Shown here: in pieces, positions 58,842 through 64,000 of the stretch | Numbering within the stretch: the stretch's first letter is position 1 | Layout: the number at the start of each line of letters is the position of its first letter | DNA from: Lysobacter lycopersici | GTDB taxonomy: Bacteria > Pseudomonadota > Gammaproteobacteria > Xanthomonadales > Xanthomonadaceae | Reading direction: 5' to 3' | Length of the DNA stretch: 64,000 nucleotides | Assembly: GCF_007556775.1 (NCBI RefSeq) | Contig: NZ_CP041742.1 | Location: 2,308,001 to 2,372,000, forward strand | The notes under the pieces: model-generated | Databases searched by the model: none | The model's input: the letters and a program-made list of their open reading frames with translations, nothing else | What the model was told of the DNA's origin: nothing | Translations under genes and position numbers: made by a program

Positions 58842-60136
58842 TGGAAGAAATCCGCCAGGCAACGCGACTGGATGCGATCGAAGGGCGCTTCGATCCGTGG
58901 CTGCTGGGCGTGTCCATCGCGCTGGCCTGCTTCGGCGTGGTGATGGTGGCGTCCAGTTCCATCGCCATCGGCGAGGGGCTGCATGTCGGGCCGTTCTACT
59001 TCCTTGAGAAGCACCTGATGTTCCTCGCCGGCGGCGTCGCGCTGGCGATGGTGGCGATGCGCACCGAGCTCAAGTTCATCGAGAAGTACAACCAGCTGCT
59101 GCTGCTCGCCTGCTTCGCGCTGCTGCTGCTGGTGTTCGTGCCGGGGCTGGGCGTGCGCGTCAACGGCGCCAAGCGCTGGGTGAACCTGGTCGTGCTGCGT
59201 TTCCAGGTGGTGGAAGCGGTGAAGGTGATGTACATCGTGTGGCTGTCGAGCTACCTCGTGCGCTTCCGCGACGAGGTCAACGCGACCTGGGGCGCGATGC
59301 TGAAGCCGCTCGGCGTCGCCGCGGGCATGGTCGCGTTGCTGATCCTGCAGCCGGACTTCGGTTCGCTGTCGCTGATCCTCGCGATCACCGCCGGCATGCT
59401 GATCCTCGGCGGCGTGCACCTGCCGAAGATGGCGGCGCCGGTGGTGATCGGCCTGCCGATCCTCGCCGCGATCGCCATCGCCGAACCCTATCGCATCCGC
59501 CGCTTCACCTCGTTCTGGAACCCGTGGTCGGATCCGTTCGACAGCGGCTACCAGCTCACCAATGCGCTGATGGCGGTGGGGCGCGGCGAATTCTGGGGCG
59601 TGGGCCTCGGTGGTTCGGTGCAGAAGCTGTCGTACCTGCCCGAGGCGCACACCGACTTCATCATGGCGGTGATCGCCGAGGAACTCGGCTTCTTCGGCGT
59701 GTGCCTGGTCGTGGCGATGTACGCGCTGCTTGCCGGCCGCGCGTTCTGGGTCGGCTACAAGTGCGTGGAGATGCGGCGCCATTTCGCCGGCTACATTGCG
59801 TTCGGCATCGCGCTGTGGATGAGCCTGCAGAGCTTCGTCTCGATCGGCGTGAACTTCGGTCTGCTGCCGACCAAGGGCCTCACGCTGCCGCTGATTTCCT
59901 CCGGCGGCTCCAGCGTGCTGATGACCTGCGTCGCGCTCGGCCTGCTGCTGCGCGTCTCCTACGAATACGAACGCGCGCAGCGCCAGGTCGCGCTGCTGCG
60001 CGGCGAAGCACAGCGCGTTTCCGCCGGCACTCCGCCGACCGCGCAGCCCGCGCCGGCGGATGTCGCGCCGGTGCGCGGCACCAGCCGCCTGCGCCCGCGG
60101 ATCGAACCCACGCTCGGCGTGAGGAAGGGCGCATGA
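58841..60136 (+). CDS. ftsW: Septal peptidoglycan glycosyltransferase FtsW
   Basis: A 431-residue SEDS protein that polymerises septal glycan with FtsI. Ten membrane helices are readable from about residue 22 to 375. Signature parts: [16 protein letters not shown] (about 97-112), [20 protein letters not shown] (about 168-187), [20 protein letters not shown] (about 264-283) and [20 protein letters not shown] (about 340-359). The C-terminal tail is Pro/Ala-rich. It abuts mraY by a one-base overlap and overlaps murG by four. Confidence 0.96.
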   Translation: MEEIRQATRLDAIEGRFDPWLLGVSIALACFGVVMVASSSIAIGEGLHVGPFYFLEKHLMFLAGGVALAMVAMRTELKFIEKYNQLLLLACFALLLLVFVPGLGVRVNGAKRWVNLVVLRFQVVEAVKVMYIVWLSSYLVRFRDEVNATWGAMLKPLGVAAGMVALLILQPDFGSLSLILAITAGMLILGGVHLPKMAAPVVIGLPILAAIAIAEPYRIRRFTSFWNPWSDPFDSGYQLTNALMAVGRGEFWGVGLGGSVQKLSYLPEAHTDFIMAVIAEELGFFGVCLVVAMYALLAGRAFWVGYKCVEMRRHFAGYIAFGIALWMSLQSFVSIGVNFGLLPTKGLTLPLISSGGSSVLMTCVALGLLLRVSYEYERAQRQVALLRGEAQRVSAGTPPTAQPAPADVAPVRGTSRLRPRIEPTLGVRKGA

Positions 60137-61248
60137 GCGGGAACGCGCCCGCGACGAATCGCCTTGGCGATTCGGCTCCAGTCATCATCCTCGCCGGCGG
60201 CACCGGCGGGCACATCTTCCCCGGCCTCGCCGTGGCCGCGGCATTGCGCGCGCGTGGCGTTCCCGTTGCGTGGCTCGGTGCCGATGGCGCGATGGAAACG
60301 CGGCTGGTTCCGCAGCACGGCATCGAACTCGAAACCATCGCGGTCAAGGGCTTGCGCGGCAAGGGCATCGCCACGCTGCTCGGTGCGCCGATTCGCGTGC
60401 TCGCGGCGGTGCGTGCCGCGGCGCGCGTGCTGCGCGCGAAGCAACCGCGCGCGGTGTTGAGTTTCGGTGGCTATGCCTCGGGGCCGGGCGGCATCGCCGC
60501 GCGCCTCGCCGGCCTGCCGCTGCTGGTGCACGAACAGAACCGCGCGCCGGGGCTGACCAATCGCGTGCTGTCGAAGTTCGCGCGACGGGTGCTGGTCGGT
60601 TTCCCGCAGACCTTCGCCCGCGAGGAAGTCGTGGGCAATCCGGTGCGCAGCGAAATCGCGGCGGTCGCGCCGCCGGCACAGCGTTTCGCCGGACGCAGCG
60701 GTGCGGTGCGACTGCTGGTGCTCGGCGGCAGCCAGGGGGCGCGTGCATTGAACGCGGCGGTGCCGCAAGCATTCGAGGTGTTCGAACTAATCAATGACGA
60801 CGGGGCTGCCTTTGAAATCCGCCACCAGTGCGGCGAAAAGATGCTCGACGACGCGCGTCGCGCGTATGCCGATGCCGGCATCACCGCATCGGTGGAACCG
60901 TTCATCGCCGACATGGCCGCGGCCTACGCCTGGGCCGACCTCGTGGTCTGCCGCGCGGGTGCGTTGACGTTGGCCGAACTCTGCGCAGTGGGCGTGGGCA
61001 GCGTGCTGGTGCCGTTCCCGCAGGCGGTGGACGACCACCAGACCCGCAACGCGGAATACCTGGTCGAACGCGGCGCCGCGCTGCTGTTCGCGCAGGACGC
61101 GCAGCTCGCGGACAGGCTCGCGGGCGCGTTGCGCGATCTGGCCGCCGATCCGCAACGCCGCCTCGCCATGGCCGAAGCCGCGCGTTCCATCGCATTGCCG
61201 GATGCGGCGGAAAAGGTCGCCGAGATCGTGTTGCAGGAGGCCGCATGA
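60133..61248 (+). CDS. murG: UDP-GlcNAc transferase MurG
   Basis: A 371-residue GT28 enzyme that converts lipid I to lipid II at the cytoplasmic face. N-terminal glycine loop GGTGGH (22-27, [20 protein letters not shown]). [20 protein letters not shown] and [20 protein letters not shown] contact lipid [15 protein letters not shown] starts the UDP-GlcNAc domain, and [13 protein letters not shown] with [17 protein letters not shown] completes it. The start overlaps the ftsW stop. Confidence 0.96.
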   Translation: MSGNAPATNRLGDSAPVIILAGGTGGHIFPGLAVAAALRARGVPVAWLGADGAMETRLVPQHGIELETIAVKGLRGKGIATLLGAPIRVLAAVRAAARVLRAKQPRAVLSFGGYASGPGGIAARLAGLPLLVHEQNRAPGLTNRVLSKFARRVLVGFPQTFAREEVVGNPVRSEIAAVAPPAQRFAGRSGAVRLLVLGGSQGARALNAAVPQAFEVFELINDDGAAFEIRHQCGEKMLDDARRAYADAGITASVEPFIADMAAAYAWADLVVCRAGALTLAELCAVGVGSVLVPFPQAVDDHQTRNAEYLVERGAALLFAQDAQLADRLAGALRDLAADPQRRLAMAEAARSIALPDAAEKVAEIVLQEAA

Positions 61249-62690
61249 AACGCAACCTGCACGGTCGTTTGCAGCACCAAGGCGACCTCGCCAGCCAGCA
61301 TCGCCGCGTGCATTTCGTCGGCATCGGCGGCGCCGGCATGAGCGGCATCGCGGAAGTGCTGTGCACGCTCGGCTACGAAGTCTCCGGTTCCGACAACGCC
61401 GACAACGCGGCAACGAAGCGCCTCGCCGCGCTCGGCGCGCGTGTGCTGCGCGGCCACGCCGCCGCGAACGTACTCGGCGCCGACTGCATCGTCGTCTCCA
61501 GCGCGATCAAGCCCGACAACCCGGAACTGATGGAAGCGCGCGCGCAGCGCATCCCGATCGTGCCGCGCGCGGAAATGCTCGCGGAACTGATGCGCTTCCG
61601 CCGCGGCATCGCGATCGCCGGCACCCACGGAAAAACCACCACGACCTCGCTCACCGCAAGCGTGCTCGGCGAAGGCGGGCTCGATCCGACCTTCGTCATC
61701 GGCGGACAGTTGCTCGCCGCCGGCGCGAACGCGCGCCTCGGCGGCGGGCAATGGCTGGTCGCCGAGGCCGACGAAAGCGACGGCAGCTTCCTGCGCCTGT
61801 ATCCGCTGGTTGCGATCGTCACCAACATCGACGCCGACCACCTCGAGAACTACGGCGGCGATTTCGCGCGCGTGCAGGCCGCGTTCTCCGAATTCCTGCA
61901 CCGGCTGCCGTTCTACGGACTCGCGGTGCTGTGCATCGACGATGCGGAAGTGGCGAAGCTGGCCGCGAACGTGCCGCGCCACGTCACCACCTACGGTCTG
62001 TCGCCCGAAGCCGACGTGCGCGCGGAACACGTGCGCCAGTCCGGCGCGACCATGCAGTTCGAACTGTGCCTGCCGGACGGTTCGCGCACCGAAGTCGAGC
62101 TCGCGCTGCCCGGCCTGCACAATGTGCAGAACGCGTTGGCTGCGGCCGCGGTCGGCTGGCAACTCGGTGTTGCGCCGGACAGGATCGCGAACGCGTTCCG
62201 AAACTTCGCCGGCATCGGCCGCCGCTTCAACGTGCTCGCGGACGCGAAGCTGCCGCGCGGCGGTACCGCGACGCTGGTGGACGACTACGGCCACCATCCG
62301 CGCGAACTCGCCGCGGTGTTCGCTGCCGCACGCGGCGGCTGGCCGCAGCGTCGGCTCGTGGTTGCGTTCCAGCCGCACCGCTATTCGCGCACCCGCGACC
62401 TGTTCGACGATTTCGCCGCGGTGTTGTCGGAAGTCGACGCACTGGTGCTGACCGAGGTCTATCCGGCGGGCGAGGCGCCGATCGCCGGCGCCGACGCGAA
62501 ATCGCTGGCGCGCGCCATCCGCACCCGCGGCCGCGTCGATCCGGTGGTGGTGAATTCCGCCGCGGAACTCGCCTCGGTGTTGCCGGGCGTGTTGCGCGAC
62601 GGCGACCTGGTGCTGCTGATGGGCGCCGGCGACATCGGCGCCGCGGCGCAGGCGCTTGCCGCCAATGGTTTCACGGGGGAGGGCGCATGA
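61245..62690 (+). CDS. murC: UDP-N-acetylmuramate--L-alanine ligase MurC
   Basis: A 481-residue Mur ligase that adds the first amino acid. N-terminal Rossmann motif [20 protein letters not shown] (about 24-43), then [11 protein letters not shown] loop [13 protein letters not shown] (about 124-136). Central domain [20 protein letters not shown] and [12 protein letters not shown]-terminal [20 protein letters not shown] and [17 protein letters not shown]. It overlaps murG and ddl by four bases. Confidence 0.96.
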   Translation: MKRNLHGRLQHQGDLASQHRRVHFVGIGGAGMSGIAEVLCTLGYEVSGSDNADNAATKRLAALGARVLRGHAAANVLGADCIVVSSAIKPDNPELMEARAQRIPIVPRAEMLAELMRFRRGIAIAGTHGKTTTTSLTASVLGEGGLDPTFVIGGQLLAAGANARLGGGQWLVAEADESDGSFLRLYPLVAIVTNIDADHLENYGGDFARVQAAFSEFLHRLPFYGLAVLCIDDAEVAKLAANVPRHVTTYGLSPEADVRAEHVRQSGATMQFELCLPDGSRTEVELALPGLHNVQNALAAAAVGWQLGVAPDRIANAFRNFAGIGRRFNVLADAKLPRGGTATLVDDYGHHPRELAAVFAAARGGWPQRRLVVAFQPHRYSRTRDLFDDFAAVLSEVDALVLTEVYPAGEAPIAGADAKSLARAIRTRGRVDPVVVNSAAELASVLPGVLRDGDLVLLMGAGDIGAAAQALAANGFTGEGA

Positions 62691-63640
62691 GTTCCTTCCC
62701 GCCGATGCGCACGAACGATGCGAAGGTGTTCGGCCGCGTCGCCGTGCTGATGGGCGGCACCTCGAGCGAACGCGAGGTCTCGCTCGATTCCGGCCGCAAC
62801 GTGCTCGAAGCGCTGCAGTCGCGCGGCGTGGATGCGCATGCGGTGGACGGCATCCCGGCGCTGGTCGATGCGCTGGTGCACGGCAAGTTCGATCGCGTGT
62901 TCAACATCCTGCACGGCAACAAGGGCGGCGGCGAGGACGGCGTGCTGCAGGGCCTGCTCGACGCGCTGGAAGTGCCGTACACGGGCTCCGGCGTGCTCGG
63001 TTGCGCGTTGAGCATGGACAAGATCCGCACCAAGCAGGTGTGGATGAGCGCGGGCCTGCCGACGCCACGGTTCGAACGCCTCGCGGTTGGCGCCGATGTG
63101 CGTGCCGCGGCGCTGCGTCTCGGCCTGCCGGTGTTCGTGAAACCCTCGAGCGAAGGCTCCAGCGTCGGCGTCGCCCGCGTCGTCGACGAGCCCGGCATCG
63201 ACGAAGCGATCCGCGTCGCGACGCAATACGGCGGCGAGATGCTGATGGAACAGATGGTCGTCGGCGACGAGCTGACCGTACCGGTGCTCGGCGACGTCGC
63301 GTTGCCCTCGATCCGGATCGTGCCGAAGCAGGGTTGGTACGACTACAACGCCAAGTACCTCGCCGACGACACGCAATACCTGTGTCCCGGGCTCGAAGGC
63401 GCGCAGGAAGACGCGATCCGCGCGCTCGCGCTGGACGCGTTCCGCGCCGCCGGCTGCAGCGGCTGGGGACGCGTCGACGTGATGCGCGACCGCAACGGCG
63501 CGTTGCAACTGCTCGAGGTCAACACCGCGCCCGGCATGACCAGCCACTCGCTGGTGCCGAAGTCGGCGCGCACCGTCGGCGTGGAATTCGACGAACTGTG
63601 CTGGCGCATCCTCGAACAGACGCTAGGGGCGCGCGCATGA
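62687..63640 (+). CDS. ddl: D-alanine--D-alanine ligase
   Basis: A 317-residue ATP-grasp ligase that makes D-Ala-D-Ala for Mur[21 protein letters not shown] (about 18-37), [20 protein letters not shown] (about 73-92), then the ATP-grasp core [20 protein letters not shown] (about 146-165), [14 protein letters not shown] and [20 protein letters not shown]. This is the DdlB-type gene of the division cluster. It overlaps murC and ftsQ by four bases. Confidence 0.96.
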   Translation: MSSFPPMRTNDAKVFGRVAVLMGGTSSEREVSLDSGRNVLEALQSRGVDAHAVDGIPALVDALVHGKFDRVFNILHGNKGGGEDGVLQGLLDALEVPYTGSGVLGCALSMDKIRTKQVWMSAGLPTPRFERLAVGADVRAAALRLGLPVFVKPSSEGSSVGVARVVDEPGIDEAIRVATQYGGEMLMEQMVVGDELTVPVLGDVALPSIRIVPKQGWYDYNAKYLADDTQYLCPGLEGAQEDAIRALALDAFRAAGCSGWGRVDVMRDRNGALQLLEVNTAPGMTSHSLVPKSARTVGVEFDELCWRILEQTLGARA

Positions 63641-64000
63641 GCGGCCTGCTGCGCGCGCTGGCATGGCTGCTCGCGGTGGCGCTGGTCGCGCTGCCAGTGG
63701 TGGCGCTGGTCGAAGGCTGGATCGGCGCCGAGCGCTGGCCGCTCAGGACGCTGCGTTTGCAGGGCCATGTCGAACGCGTGGATCCGGCGGCGGTGCGCGC
63801 GGCGCTGCTGCCGTACGCACGCCAGGGTTTCTTCGCCGTACGCCTCTCCGATGCGCAGGCCGCGGTCGCGGCGGTGCCGTGGGTGGAACGCGCGGAAGTG
63901 CACAAGCGCTGGCCCGACGTGCTGGAAGTGCGCGTGGTCGAACACCGGCCGTTCGCGCGCTGGGGCGACGACCGCCTGCTGTCGGAGGAAGGCGAACTGT
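63637..64000 (+). CDS. ftsQ: Cell division protein FtsQ, N-terminal part
   Basis: The first 121 codons of a gene cut by the right edge. A short cytoplasmic N-terminus MSGLLRALA is followed by a membrane helix (about 8-28). The POTRA domain starts at [20 protein letters not shown] (about 40-59) and continues [20 protein letters not shown] and [20 protein letters not shown], which is typical of FtsQ/DivIB. Position after ddl and the ATGA overlap support the call. Confidence 0.9.
   Translation, partial: MSGLLRALAWLLAVALVALPVVALVEGWIGAERWPLRTLRLQGHVERVDPAAVRAALLPYARQGFFAVRLSDAQAAVAAVPWVERAEVHKRWPDVLEVRVVEHRPFARWGDDRLLSEEGEL

Overview
The window is GC-rich chromosomal DNA (roughly two thirds G+C by eye) from a member of the Xanthomonadaceae/Lysobacteraceae (Lysobacter, Luteimonas or Thermomonas-like). 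The main evidence is a type II secretion operon in the order xpsE-F-G-H-I-J-K-L-M-N-D, with xpsN in place of gspC and a lipoprotein secretin, which is the arrangement known from Xanthomonas. Supporting evidence is the pepA-holC-valS block, the H-NS-like protein and the abundant GTGGGAGCGG-type palindromic repeats. Almost everything is core housekeeping DNA. No phage, transposase gene, CRISPR array, rRNA or tRNA was seen.

Layout: 1-1192 (-) is the start of an Mla-type lipid transport operon (ATPase fragment and permease). 1266-2510 is a ThrE-family exporter. 2612-6229 (-) holds an H-NS-like protein, a RibD-C/DHFR-like reductase, proS and two DUF4124 envelope proteins. 6303-7800 (+) is pssA, a very small possible holD (psi) and rimI. 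7835-12755 (-) is valS-holC-pepA. 12884-15063 (+) is lptF-lptG, then an RDD membrane protein (-), xerD, dsbC and purL. 21594-22124 (-) is a TPR protein. 22282-33844 is the type II secretion operon, followed by two family-2 glycosyltransferases. 35670-38200 (-) is pyrF and ettA. 38395-46227 (+) is an RcnB-like protein, glyA, nrdR, ribD, a methyltransferase, ribE, ribBX, ribH, nusB and thiL. 46485-48805 (-) is a UDG-family protein, yraN and lpoA, divergent from rsmI (+). The RNase P RNA lies at 49748-50117 and an NRDE protein at 50183-50941 (-). 51271 to the right edge is the division and cell wall cluster mraZ-rsmH-ftsL-ftsI-murE-murF-mraY-ftsW-murG-murC-ddl-ftsQ. The cluster is headed by a clear promoter with three MraZ-box repeats, and its genes mostly overlap by 1-4 nt.

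The most unusual signals are small repeats and intruders in essential operons. REP-like palindromes lie in frame inside valS (8669-8717) and murF (56492-56584). They are read in the same frame and encode related Gly/Ala/Pro/Thr peptides, and the murF copy closely matches an intergenic copy at 2522-2605. A 383-bp unit (24016-24398), made of a GIY-YIG nuclease gene between perfect 29-bp inverted repeats, separates xpsE from xpsF. An AT-rich insert carrying a six-cysteine secreted protein on the opposite strand separates xpsG from xpsH. A second repeat family (CTCTCCC...GGGAGAGGG...GGGTGAGGG) ends exactly before the start codons of a glycosyltransferase gene and of thiL, and supplies Shine-Dalgarno-like bases.

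All function calls come from reading translations and motifs. No database search was possible.
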